64,000 bases of DNA from Alicycliphilus denitrificans K601. GTDB taxonomy: Bacteria > Pseudomonadota > Gammaproteobacteria > Burkholderiales > Burkholderiaceae_C. This document shows positions 37,432 to 45,989 of the stretch, in pieces (position 1 is the stretch's first letter; the number at the start of each line of letters is the position of its first letter). The stretch lies in the NCBI RefSeq assembly GCF_000204645.1, contig NC_015422.1, positions 1,436,001-1,500,000 on the forward strand, written 5' to 3'. A program made the position numbers and the translations under genes. The notes under the pieces are model-generated. The model searched no databases. It saw only the letters and a program-made list of their open reading frames with translations, and was not told the origin of the DNA.

Positions 37432-38346
37432 ATGTCCCAGCCCTCGATCAAGCAGCTCGAAGCCTTCTGGTGGGCTGCCACCTGCGCCAATTTCGCGACG
37501 GCGGCCGAACGCGTGCACCTGTCGGTGTCGTCGCTGTCCAAGCGCATCGCCGAGCTCGAAGCCACGCTGGGCCAGCCGCTGTTCGACCGCAGCGGCCACC
37601 GCGCCGTACTCACCGAGGCGGGCGAGCGCCTGCTGCCCGCCACGCTCGACGTGCTCAATGCCATGGCGGCGCTGGGCCAGACACTCGATGCGCGCGCGGC
37701 GCTCGCGGGCCGCTGCCGCTTCGGCGTGGGCGATCTCTCGGCACTGACCTGGCTGCCCGCCTTCGTGGCTGCCGTGCGGCGGGCGCACCCGCAGCTGGAG
37801 CTGGAGCCCTTCGTGGACGTGGGTGGCGTGCTGGAGCGCCGCCTGGCCGATGGCGAGCTGGACTTCGCCGTGATCGCGGGCCGCTCCTCGCGCAGCGCGC
37901 TGCTGTCGCAACCCGTGGGGGCCGCGCACTTCGCCTGGGCCGCCGCGCCCGGCCTGCCGGGCGCGGACCGCCTGGACGCGGCGGCGCTGCTGCGGTGCCA
38001 CCCGCTGGTCACGCTGCCGCATGGCGCGGGCACGACCCGGCTGCTGGACGACTGGCTGCTGGCCAACCATGCCGCGGCGCATGAGCGCATCGTGTGCAAC
38101 AGCTGGGGGGCCGTGGCGGGCATGTTGCGCCAGGGTGTGGGAGTGGGCTTCCTGCCCGCACACTGGGTGGATGCACTGAGCCTGCGCGCCGTGGGCGCAG
38201 GCATGCCGCTGGCGCCGCTGCACTACGCCTTTCAGTGGCGGCGTGGCGATGCGCGGGCGCTGATCGCGGCGCTGCGGCCATTGGCGCAGGCGCAGGTGGA
38301 TTTTTCAGTGTCCCCCGTATTCACCGGCGTGGTGAGCCAACGATGA
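37432..38346 (+). CDS. LysR-family transcriptional regulator
   Basis: A 304-residue activator-type regulator. The N-terminal winged helix-turn-helix is clear: IKQLEAFWWAATCANFATAAERVHLS (split over helices 1-3), then [23 protein letters not shown]. The C-terminal part is the periplasmic-binding-like effector domain. The ATG at 37432 is used; an in-frame GTG lies three codons upstream at 37423. It is divergent from the FMN hydroxyacid dehydrogenase and Bug genes, separated by a 9-bp inverted repeat, so these are the likely targets and the inducer is probably the hydroxyacid or a precursor. Confidence 0.9.
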   Translation: MSQPSIKQLEAFWWAATCANFATAAERVHLSVSSLSKRIAELEATLGQPLFDRSGHRAVLTEAGERLLPATLDVLNAMAALGQTLDARAALAGRCRFGVGDLSALTWLPAFVAAVRRAHPQLELEPFVDVGGVLERRLADGELDFAVIAGRSSRSALLSQPVGAAHFAWAAAPGLPGADRLDAAALLRCHPLVTLPHGAGTTRLLDDWLLANHAAAHERIVCNSWGAVAGMLRQGVGVGFLPAHWVDALSLRAVGAGMPLAPLHYAFQWRRGDARALIAALRPLAQAQVDFSVSPVFTGVVSQR

Positions 38347-38382
38347 AAGGGCTTTCAGGCGCCTCATGGAAGCCGGGTGCGT

Positions 38383-39978
38383 TCAAGCCGGCCGGGGGCC
38401 GGGGCGGCCGTCCTCCACCACGAAGCGGGCCAGGGTGTACGCGTCGCTACCCGCGTCCAGCGGGTCGCGGATGGCGCGTAGCCGGGTCGTCCAGAGCGTG
38501 GGCGTGATGTCGCACAGGCCGTAGCCGCGCTCGTCGCAGCGAGCCAGCAGCACATGGGGGTTGAGGCGGCGGATGGCGTCCACCTTGTCCTGCGTGGTGC
38601 CGGCGCGCGAGCTGATCGACGTGCCGCAGAACTCGCTGGCCAGGATGCGCGCCGCGCCGCCGGCCCCGGGGGGCGCCGGCACGTTGCAGACGTAGTTCTG
38701 GTGGATGTCCCCGCCCAGCAGCACGGTGTTGCGCGGTGTCTGCTGCGCCAGCGCGTGGCACAGGCGCTCGCGTGCGGCGGGGTAACCGTCCCAGCTGTCG
38801 GTGGACTGCAGGCCCGAGGGGTAGTGGCGCGGCGCGAACAGCGTCTGCTGCGCCAGCACGCTCCAGTGCGTGGCCCGCTCGCGTGCGTCCTGCGCCAGGC
38901 CGGCCTGCAGCCATTGCTCCTGCTGCCAGCCCAGAAAGCTGCGCTGCGGGTCCGTGAGCTCGGGGCAGGCCTCGGGGCGCACCGCGCCGGCCGAGCCGCC
39001 GCCCGGCTTGCGGCAGGCCTGCAGGTCGCGGTATTGCCGTGCGTCGAGCACGTGCAGCCGTGCCAGGCGTCCCCAGTGCAGGCGCCGGTAGAGCTGCAGG
39101 CCCTGGAAGGCCGACGAGTTGAGCGTCGATGCGCGCAGCGGCATGTGCTCATAGAAGGCCTGCCATGCCGCCGTGCGCAGGGGCAGCCATTCGGCGGCGT
39201 CGCCCCGGCCGTGGTCGCCCGCGTAGTCGTTCTGCACCTCGTGGTCGTCCCAGGTCACGACCCAGGGCGCGCAGGCGTGGGCAACCTGCAAGTCCGGGTC
39301 GCTCTTGTGCAGCGCGTAGCGCTCGCGGTAGTCGGCCAGGCTGCGCGGCAGGCGCAGGCCGTGCGTGCGCGCCAGCCCATTCGCGTCCTTGGGGCTGGCG
39401 TATTCGTAGATGTAGTCGCCCAGGAATAGCACCAGGTCGGGCTGGTCGGCGCAGGCGTGGCGCCAGGCCGCGTAGTAGCCGTGCTCCCAGCGCTGGCATG
39501 AGGCATAGACCATCCGCAGCCGCCGCTCCAGCGCATGCGGCGCCGGGGCCGTGCGCGTGCGGCCCACGGCGCTGACGGCATCGCCCAGCATGAAGCGGTA
39601 GTAGTACCAGCGGCCCGGCTGCAGGCCGGCCACTTCCACGTGCACGCTGTGCGCCAGGTCGGGCAGGGCGGTGGCGCTGCCGTGCTGCACGATGCGACGG
39701 AACTGTGCGTCGTCGGCGACTTCCCAGCGCACGGTGAGCGGGCCGGCCCAGGGCGCGGCGGCATCGGCCGGGTCCGGCGGCAGCAGGCGGGTCCAGAGCA
39801 CCACGCCGTCGGGCAAGGGCTCGCCGCTGGCCACGCCCAGGCCGAAGGGGTCGTGCCGCAGGGTCTGCCGGGCCCAGGCCCAGCGCGGCAGTTGCGTGGC
39901 CATGGCGGCCCAGGCCGCCTGCTGCAGAAGCCGGCGGCGGTGCATGGCTGCGAGCGTGGGCATGGGAGGCGTGTCCAT
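38383..39978 (-). CDS. PhoD-family alkaline phosphatase, Tat-exported
   Basis: A 531-residue secreted metallophosphoesterase for phosphomono- or diesters. The N-terminus has HRRRLLQQAAWAAMATQLP, a twin-arginine type signal. The fold begins with HDPFGLGVASGEPLPDGVVLWTRL (split as the PhoD N-domain). Metal-site segments are in order: YASCQRWEHGYY, FLGDYIYEY, TWDDHEVQNDY and LLGGDIHQNYV. The start at 39978 (MDTPPMPTL) is tentative; ATGs at 39963 and 39945 are possible. It lies 11 bp downstream of the GGDEF gene on the same strand. Such enzymes are usually part of phosphate scavenging, but no Pho box was identified. Confidence 0.92.
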   Translation of the reverse strand: MDTPPMPTLAAMHRRRLLQQAAWAAMATQLPRWAWARQTLRHDPFGLGVASGEPLPDGVVLWTRLLPPDPADAAAPWAGPLTVRWEVADDAQFRRIVQHGSATALPDLAHSVHVEVAGLQPGRWYYYRFMLGDAVSAVGRTRTAPAPHALERRLRMVYASCQRWEHGYYAAWRHACADQPDLVLFLGDYIYEYASPKDANGLARTHGLRLPRSLADYRERYALHKSDPDLQVAHACAPWVVTWDDHEVQNDYAGDHGRGDAAEWLPLRTAAWQAFYEHMPLRASTLNSSAFQGLQLYRRLHWGRLARLHVLDARQYRDLQACRKPGGGSAGAVRPEACPELTDPQRSFLGWQQEQWLQAGLAQDARERATHWSVLAQQTLFAPRHYPSGLQSTDSWDGYPAARERLCHALAQQTPRNTVLLGGDIHQNYVCNVPAPPGAGGAARILASEFCGTSISSRAGTTQDKVDAIRRLNPHVLLARCDERGYGLCDITPTLWTTRLRAIRDPLDAGSDAYTLARFVVEDGRPGPRPA

Positions 39979-39989
39979 GCCGTGCCGCG

Positions 39990-41513
39990 CTACGCAGCCA
40001 CCACGCGGTTCTTGCCCGAGCGCTTGGCCAGGTACATGCCCTCGTCGGCGCGGCGGATGGCATCGGCGCTGCCGTTCTTGCCCTCCACCTGCGCCACGCC
40101 AGCGCTGAAGGTGATGAGCAGGCGCTCCTGTTCCTTCAGGAAGTAGCGCTTGGTCAGCTCGCGCTGCAGGCGCTCCATGGCTTTCACGCCGTCGGCGAGC
40201 TGGGTGTTGGGCAGGATGAGCACGAACTCCTCGCCGCCGTGGCGCGCCAACTGGTCCTGGGGCCGCATGACCTCGCGCGTGACCCGGACCAAGTGCATCA
40301 GCGCCTCGTCGCCTGCGGCATGGCCCAGGCGGTCGTTGATGGCCTTGAAGTTGTCCACGTCGAGCAGGGCCACGCACAGCGGGGTATCCAGGCGGAACGC
40401 GCGCGCGATCTCGCGCTCCATGGCCTCGTCCAGCCCCTTGCGGTTCAGGGCTCCGGTCAGCGGGTCGTGGCGGGCCTGGGCGCTCGCGTGGTCCAAGTCG
40501 CGGCGCAGCTGGGTGATCTCGGCATGCGTGGCCTCGGTGCGCTCGCGCAGGTCCTGCAGCTCGGAGCGCGTCACGTGGCTGTTCAGCGCCATGGCGCGGG
40601 TGGCGGCCATGACTTCCTCGAGCAGCGGCATGATGTCCTGCAGCTGCGTCGCACGGCCGATGCGTTCGGCACAGCGCTCCATGGTTTCGTTGTAGGTGCT
40701 GCTCGATTCGTCCATCTGCGCCAGGCGCTCGATGAAGGTGGCCAGCAGCTCGCGCATCTGCGTCTGTGCCTGGACCGTGCGGTCCTTGGCCTCGGACTGC
40801 TTGAAGATCACGTCCTTGAGGCGCTTGTGCACGTCGTCGAGCCGACGCAGCGTGAGCGGCGGCGTGGATGCGGCCAGCAGCGCCTCGGCCTGGCCGTGCA
40901 GCCATGGCTCGTCGATGCTCAGCGCGGCAATGTTCTCGAATACCAGGCGCAGCAGCCCGAGCAGGCCCTGCCGTATGGCGGCCTGGTCCTCCGCGGCGAA
41001 GGACAGGCGATAGCTGAAGTCGCTCAGCATCAGTTCGGCCGTGGCGATGGGGCGCTCGGGCTCGCGCAGGAAGGCGCACAGCTGCGCGGCCAGCTCGTGC
41101 ACGCGGGGGTCGTCTTCGCCCAGGGCCGGCAGGGTGTTGCTCACCAGGCGTGCCAGGTTCTGCGCCAGCGTGGTGGGCAGCTGGGTGATGCTGACGCTGG
41201 CGGGCGGCGGCGTGGCGACTGGCGACAGGCCCAGGTTGGCGTAGCCCACCAGCACGTTTTTCAGCATGGACCAGTCTTGCTGCGCGACGGCGTTCTCCAG
41301 CTGGCCCAGCAGGCGCTTCTGCCCGGGGGTCTGCCCCGGCATCACATGCAGAATATGGCGCAGCTGTGCGGTGGGAAAATTCGGCGCGGCGCGGACGCCC
41401 GACACCTCTTCGTACAGGGCCTGGTAATTGTCGGGGGTGGGGGAGAGGCGGCGCGCGGCCAGGAGCTTGAGGGTTTCACGCGCGACTTCGGAAGGAGATT
41501 TGGCGGAGTCCAT
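39990..41513 (-). CDS. GGDEF-domain diguanylate cyclase
   Basis: Makes cyclic di-GMP from two GTP. The 507-residue protein has a long helical N-terminal region (about 1-345), including a coiled coil around SELQDLRERTEATHAEITQLRRDL (residues listed in part), and a C-terminal GGDEF domain (about 350-505). The domain opens with DPLTGALNRKGL and has the active-site RHGGEEFVLILP; the i-site RxxD is not obvious. No membrane segment is seen, so it is cytosolic with an unknown input. The ATG at 41513 (MDSAKSPSEV) fits the family; the frame extends to 41570 with a hydrophobic lead that might be real. It is divergent from surE and precedes the PhoD gene. Confidence 0.88.
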   Translation of the reverse strand: MDSAKSPSEVARETLKLLAARRLSPTPDNYQALYEEVSGVRAAPNFPTAQLRHILHVMPGQTPGQKRLLGQLENAVAQQDWSMLKNVLVGYANLGLSPVATPPPASVSITQLPTTLAQNLARLVSNTLPALGEDDPRVHELAAQLCAFLREPERPIATAELMLSDFSYRLSFAAEDQAAIRQGLLGLLRLVFENIAALSIDEPWLHGQAEALLAASTPPLTLRRLDDVHKRLKDVIFKQSEAKDRTVQAQTQMRELLATFIERLAQMDESSSTYNETMERCAERIGRATQLQDIMPLLEEVMAATRAMALNSHVTRSELQDLRERTEATHAEITQLRRDLDHASAQARHDPLTGALNRKGLDEAMEREIARAFRLDTPLCVALLDVDNFKAINDRLGHAAGDEALMHLVRVTREVMRPQDQLARHGGEEFVLILPNTQLADGVKAMERLQRELTKRYFLKEQERLLITFSAGVAQVEGKNGSADAIRRADEGMYLAKRSGKNRVVAA

Positions 41514-41674
41514 CTGCAGGATGGGCAGGAAGATGCAAAGAGTGCGAAGTGTGACAGAGCGCAGCTTCATTGAATAGCTGGCGTGCCCATGCCGCGCAGC
41601 GTGGCTTCTGCGGGTCGGCTCCGGCGGGCGCGGGCATGGCCTCCTACAATGGGTTGCATTCAGTCACCGTGACC

Positions 41675-42457
41675 ATGAAAATCCTCATTTCCAACGATGA
41701 TGGCTACCAGGCGCCGGGCATCGTGGCCCTGCATGACGCACTCAAGGCCATCGCCGATGTCGAGGTCGTGGCCCCCGAGCACAACAACAGTGCCAAATCC
41801 AATGCCTTGACGCTGCATTCGCCGCTGTACGTGCATCGCGCGGCCAATGGCTTCCGCTACGTGAACGGCACGCCGGCCGACTGCGTGCACATCGCGCTGA
41901 CCGGCGTCCTGGGCTACCGGCCCGACCTCGTGGTCTCGGGCATCAACAACGGCGCCAACATGGGAGATGACACCATCTACTCGGGTACCGTGGGCGCGGC
42001 CATGGAAGGCTACCTGTTCGGCATCCCGTCCATGGCCTTTTCCCAGGTGGACAAGGGGTGGGGGGAGCTCGACTCCGCGGCGCGCAAGGCGCGCGAGATC
42101 GTGGAGCAGATGCAGCGGCACAAGCTGGTGGGCGGGGCGCCATGGCTGCTGAACATCAATATCCCCAACATGCCGTTCGATGCGCTGCGCCCCCTGCGCC
42201 TGTGCCGCCTGGGGCGGCGCCACGCGGCCGAGCGCGTCATCGAGCAGCAAAGCCCGCGCGGCGAGCTGATGTACTGGATTGGCGGAGCGGGGCCGGCCAA
42301 GGACGCGAGCGAGGGCACGGACTTCCATGCCACGGCGCACGGCCATGTGTCCATGACGCCCCTGAAGGTGGACTTGACCGACCACGACGGCCTGGGCTAT
42401 TGGGCGCAGACTGCCGCGCGCCTGGTGCCGCAGCGCGTGCAGGACGGGGGTGGCTGA
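41675..42457 (+). CDS. surE: 5'/3'-nucleotidase SurE
   Basis: A metal-dependent survival-protein phosphatase acting on nucleoside monophosphates. The 260-residue length is typical. The active-site D8-D9 pair is in [38 protein letters not shown] and [22 protein letters not shown] (listed in part) are conserved blocks. The start at 41675 is fixed by [10 protein letters not shown]. It overlaps pcm by one base (TGATG) and leads the conserved surE-pcm-nlpD-(rluD) stationary-phase survival block. A TACAAT sequence near 41645 may be its -10. Confidence 0.96.
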   Translation: MKILISNDDGYQAPGIVALHDALKAIADVEVVAPEHNNSAKSNALTLHSPLYVHRAANGFRYVNGTPADCVHIALTGVLGYRPDLVVSGINNGANMGDDTIYSGTVGAAMEGYLFGIPSMAFSQVDKGWGELDSAARKAREIVEQMQRHKLVGGAPWLLNINIPNMPFDALRPLRLCRLGRRHAAERVIEQQSPRGELMYWIGGAGPAKDASEGTDFHATAHGHVSMTPLKVDLTDHDGLGYWAQTAARLVPQRVQDGGG

Positions 42458-43230
42458 TGCAGCGCCGCCCCGGATTCCCCGCGCGCATCGATTGGACGAA
42501 GGATGCGGCGCCGGCTGCCTCCCTCGCGCCGGCGCGTGTCCGGCGCGAGGCGCCGCCGCCCACACCCCAGGGCGTGGGCCTGGATTCGGCCGCGGTACGG
42601 GCGCGCATGGTGCAGCGGCTGGCGGCGGCGGGCATCACCGCGGTGCCGGTGCTGCAGGCCATGGGGAACGTGGAGCGGCACCGCTTCGTCGATACCGCCC
42701 TGGTCAACCAGGCCTACGAGGACACCAGCCTGCCCATAGGGCTGGGCCAGACCATCTCCAAGCCCAGCGTGGTGGCGCGCATGACCGAGCTGCTGCTGGG
42801 CGCGCAGTGCGCGCGCGCGGGCGGCCTGGGGCGGGTGCTGGAGATCGGCACCGGCTGCGGCTACCAGGCGGCCGTGCTGGCGCGGCTGGCGCGCGAGGTG
42901 TACACCATAGAGCGCCTGCGCGCGTTGCATGAAAAGGCGCGCGAGAACCTGCGCCCCTTGCGCTTGGCAAACGTCCATCTGATCCTGGGCGACGGCATGC
43001 TGGGCTATGCCGGCGGCGCACCCTATGCGGGCATCATTTCCGCGGCGGGCGGCGGCAGCCTCCCGCCGCAGTGGTGTGAGCAGCTTGCCATGGGGGGGCG
43101 CCTCGTGGCCCCCATGGCGGGGGTGGACGGGCGCCAGATGTTGCTCGTGGTTGACAAAACGCCGAAAGGCCTGGAGCAGACGGTGCTCGAAGCCGTGCAT
43201 TTCGTCCCCCTAAAATCGGGGGTCGTTTGA
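42457..43230 (+). CDS. pcm: Protein-L-isoaspartate O-methyltransferase
   Basis: Repairs isoaspartyl residues in aged proteins using S-adenosylmethionine. The 257-residue protein is longer than E. coli Pcm (208) because of a Pro/Ala/Arg-rich N-terminal extension of about 45 residues before GVGLDSAAVRARMVQRL. Conserved blocks are LPIGLGQTISKPSVVARM, the SAM-binding VLEIGTGCGYQAAVLA and GDGMLGYAGGAPYAGII. The ATG overlaps the surE stop, and nlpD follows after 11 bp, so the three are coupled. Whether the extension is translated from this ATG is supported by the overlap but not certain. Confidence 0.95.
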   Translation: MQRRPGFPARIDWTKDAAPAASLAPARVRREAPPPTPQGVGLDSAAVRARMVQRLAAAGITAVPVLQAMGNVERHRFVDTALVNQAYEDTSLPIGLGQTISKPSVVARMTELLLGAQCARAGGLGRVLEIGTGCGYQAAVLARLAREVYTIERLRALHEKARENLRPLRLANVHLILGDGMLGYAGGAPYAGIISAAGGGSLPPQWCEQLAMGGRLVAPMAGVDGRQMLLVVDKTPKGLEQTVLEAVHFVPLKSGVV

Positions 43231-43241
43231 AGGAATTGCTT

Positions 43242-44144
43242 ATGTTCGTATCGCGTGGTCTTGTGGCTTTGGGGGTTTTCGTGCTGGCGGGTGGCGGTTT
43301 GCTGGCCGGCTGCAGCGCCCCCGTGAACAGGGCTCCGGTGGTGGATCGCGGCACCTTTGCCAATGGTGGCGCGACCCCGGCGAGCACTGCCCCCGAGGCC
43401 AAGCCGCTGCCGGGCGCCGAAAACGCCGGAAAGCCGGGTTATTACACCGTCAAGCCCGGAGACACCCTGATTCGCATCGGCCTGGAAAACGGGCAGAGCT
43501 GGAAGGACATCGCGCGCTGGAACAACCTGGAGAACGCCAACCTGATCGAGGTGGGGCAGGTGCTGCGGGTGGTCCCGCCCGCGGCATCGGTGGCATCCGA
43601 CACGGGTGTCGTGACCCGGCCGGTCGTCTCGTCGCCCCTGGCGTCCGCATCGCCCGCGAGCGTGCCCAAGCCCACCGCATCGGCCGCTTCCGCGCCAACC
43701 GCACCGGCCTCTGCGGCGGCCGCGCCGGCCCCCGCACCTGCCCCCGAGCCGGCACCCGCTATGGCCGGTGGCGCCGACGACATGCGCTTCATCTGGCCTT
43801 CCTCGGGGACATTGCTGGCCGGTTTCGACGAGGTGCGCAACAAGGGCTACGACATCGCGGGCAAGGCCGGGGACCCGGTGCTGGCCGCCGCCGACGGCCG
43901 CGTGGTGTATGCCGGCGCGGGCCTGCGCGGCTACGGCAACCTGGTGATCCTGAAGCACAACAACACCTTCCTCACGGCCTATGCGCACAACCAGACGCTG
44001 CTCGTGAAGGAGGACCAGAACGTGCGCCGTGGCCAGAAGATCGCGGAAATGGGCAGCACCGATGCCGATCGCGTGAAGCTCCATTTCGAGATCCGCCGCC
44101 AGGGCAAGCCGGTGGATCCCGCACGTTACCTGCCCGCGCGTTGA
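43242..44144 (+). CDS. nlpD: NlpD-like LysM/M23 lipoprotein (degenerate LytM domain)
   Basis: Outer-membrane lipoprotein that activates a cell-wall amidase during division. The 300-residue product has lipobox LLAGC with Cys24, one LysM domain (YTVKPGDTLIRIGLENG through VGQVLRV, about residues 67-110), a Pro/Ala-rich linker, and an M23/LytM domain (about 185-300). The first zinc ligand of active M23 enzymes (HxG...D) is replaced: the segment reads RNKGYDIAG, with Asn where His is expected, while YAHN and KLHFEI keep theirs. That matches NlpD/EnvC-type activators without peptidase activity. The ATG at 43242 has AAGGAA six bases upstream. Its stop overlaps the TTG start of rluD. Confidence 0.93.
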   Translation: MFVSRGLVALGVFVLAGGGLLAGCSAPVNRAPVVDRGTFANGGATPASTAPEAKPLPGAENAGKPGYYTVKPGDTLIRIGLENGQSWKDIARWNNLENANLIEVGQVLRVVPPAASVASDTGVVTRPVVSSPLASASPASVPKPTASAASAPTAPASAAAAPAPAPAPEPAPAMAGGADDMRFIWPSSGTLLAGFDEVRNKGYDIAGKAGDPVLAAADGRVVYAGAGLRGYGNLVILKHNNTFLTAYAHNQTLLVKEDQNVRRGQKIAEMGSTDADRVKLHFEIRRQGKPVDPARYLPAR

Positions 44145-45151
44145 GCAAGCAGGTGGCAGGCGACGGGCTGCCGTGGCCGGACGAGGAGTCCGACCCGCAG
44201 CGCACTGCCGAGGAGGAGTCGGACGCCGAGCTGCGCGAGGTGATGGTGCCCGCCGCGCAGCACCAGGCGCGCCTGGACAAGGCCCTGGCGGAACTGGTGC
44301 CGGAGTTTTCTCGCAGCTATCTACAGCAGCTGCTTGCGCAGGGTGACGTGCGCCTCAACGGCCAGCCCGCCGCCAAGCCCGCCCACAAGGTCAGGGCCGG
44401 AGACCAGGTGGCGGTGCGGATGCGCCCCACGCAGCAGAGCCAGGCCTTCAAGCCCGAGAGCCTGCCGCTGGACGTGGTCCATGAGGACGAGCATCTGCTC
44501 GTCATCGACAAGCCGGCGGGCCTGGTGGTGCATCCGGCGCCGGGCAACTGGAGCGGGACTCTCCTCAACGCCCTGCTCGGGCGCGATGCGCAGGCCATGC
44601 AGGTGCCGCGCGCCGGCATCGTGCACCGGCTGGACAAGGACACGAGCGGTCTCATGGTGGTGGCGCGCAACCGCGCGGCCATGGATGCGCTGGTGCGCAT
44701 GATCGCGGCGCGCGAGGTGAGCCGCCAGTACTTGGCGCTGGCCTGGGGCGCGTGGTCGGGCTCGGAGCAGCGCCGCATCCGGGCGCCGATAGGGCGCGAC
44801 CCGCGCAACCGCCTGCGCATGGCGGTGGTGGACCTCGGCCAGCATGCCGGCAAGGAGGCGTGCACCGATTTCGACCTGCTCGCGTCCGGCGAAGAGGTAT
44901 GCCTCGTCCGGTGCACGCTGCACACGGGCAGGACACATCAGATACGCGTGCACATGGCGTCCATCCGCCACCCCCTGGTGGCCGACGCCCTGTATGGCGG
45001 TGCCGTGGGCGGCCCCATGCGGCGGCAGGCCCTGCACGCCTTCCGCCTTGCGTTCACCCACCCCGTGACCGGCAAGCCCATGGAGTTCCACGCCCCGCTG
45101 CCCGAGGATATGCGCCAGGCCCTTGATTTCTGGGGCTTACGCTACAATTAG
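44141..45151 (+). CDS. rluD: Large-subunit rRNA pseudouridine synthase RluD
   Basis: Isomerises uridines in helix 69 of 23S rRNA (1911/1915/1917 in E. coli). The 336-residue protein has an N-terminal S4 domain (QARLDKALAELVPEFSRSYL...VRLNGQPA) and the RluA-type catalytic domain with the Asp (about residue 165) in HRLDKDTSGLMVV. RTHQIRVHMASIRHPLVAD is also conserved. The likely start is TTG at 44141, overlapping the nlpD stop; GTG at 44153 is an alternative. The N-terminal 30 residues are acidic. Coupling to nlpD by overlap is clear. Confidence 0.93.
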   Translation: MSKQVAGDGLPWPDEESDPQRTAEEESDAELREVMVPAAQHQARLDKALAELVPEFSRSYLQQLLAQGDVRLNGQPAAKPAHKVRAGDQVAVRMRPTQQSQAFKPESLPLDVVHEDEHLLVIDKPAGLVVHPAPGNWSGTLLNALLGRDAQAMQVPRAGIVHRLDKDTSGLMVVARNRAAMDALVRMIAAREVSRQYLALAWGAWSGSEQRRIRAPIGRDPRNRLRMAVVDLGQHAGKEACTDFDLLASGEEVCLVRCTLHTGRTHQIRVHMASIRHPLVADALYGGAVGGPMRRQALHAFRLAFTHPVTGKPMEFHAPLPEDMRQALDFWGLRYN

Positions 45152-45319
45152 CGGGACCAGCGGCCCTGCCGCCGGCGCAGTGGCCTCATGCCGTTGATGC
45201 CATGCCGGCCCGGTGCAGGTACGGCGCCATTCGCCGCCACTTTGGCGTCGCACATTCTCCAACCCCAGGTAAATGCCCCGCCCATGGCGCGTGGCCGCCC
45301 TTTTTGGAACTGTTGGACC

Positions 45320-45988
45320 ATGAATTCGGTGGAAGCCAAACGGGTTCTCGAAACTGCGCTGATCTGCGCGCCGCAGCCCGTATCGGTACGCGAACTGCGT
45401 ACCCTGTTCGATGATGCGCTGGGCTCGGATACGGTGAAGGCGCTGCTGCTGGAGTTGCAGCAGGATTGGGCGCTGCGCGGCGTGGAACTGGTGCAGGTGG
45501 CGACGGGGTGGCGATTTCAGAGCCGTCCCGAGATGCGTGAGTACCTCGACCGCCTGCACCCTGAGAAGCCGCCCAGGTACACGCGCGCCACACTAGAGAC
45601 CCTGGCCATCATCGCCTACCGTCAGCCGGTGACGCGTGGCGACATCGAGGATATCCGGGGCGTAACGGTCAACAGCCTGATCATCAAGCAGCTGGAGGAC
45701 CGGGGTTGGATCGAGGTGGTCGGGCACCGCGATACGGTAGGGCGGCCGGCCCTGCTGGCCACCACGCGGCAGTTCCTGGACGACCTGGGGCTGCAGTCGC
45801 TGGATCAATTGCCAATGCTGGAGGATCCCGGCGTGCAGGCGAATGTGCTGGATGCGTTGGGGGCTGCGGCGGATACGCAGCAGCCGGGCGAGGAGATGGC
45901 CGTGCAGAGCGGCGAAGAGATTGCAGGCGCACCCGCCCTGGTGGCGGGTGTGACGGATGAGGACGGCGACGGCGTCGCAGGAAGTTGA
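45320..45988 (+). CDS. scpB: Segregation and condensation protein ScpB
   Basis: A partner of SMC and ScpA in the chromosome-condensing complex. The 222-residue protein has the two winged-helix domains of Scp[22 protein letters not shown] at the start and [26 protein letters not shown] in the second half, where the YRQPVTR motif is diagnostic. The C-terminal 50 residues are acidic and variable. The ATG at 45320 fits the family start; the open frame goes back to 45188 without homology. The rluB gene follows at once. No scpA gene is seen next to it. Confidence 0.93.
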   Translation: MNSVEAKRVLETALICAPQPVSVRELRTLFDDALGSDTVKALLLELQQDWALRGVELVQVATGWRFQSRPEMREYLDRLHPEKPPRYTRATLETLAIIAYRQPVTRGDIEDIRGVTVNSLIIKQLEDRGWIEVVGHRDTVGRPALLATTRQFLDDLGLQSLDQLPMLEDPGVQANVLDALGAAADTQQPGEEMAVQSGEEIAGAPALVAGVTDEDGDGVAGS

Positions 45989-45989
45989 C

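Noticed and set aside
41568..41605. ATAGCTGGCG near the surE-GGDEF junction as a repeat copy
   Set aside because: The left half resembles the family, but no right half-site is found at the required distance; too weak to list.
44320..44340. CAGCTATC inside rluD as another repeat copy
   Set aside because: Only an 8-base match, with no partner half-site at 11 bp and normal RluD residues encoded.
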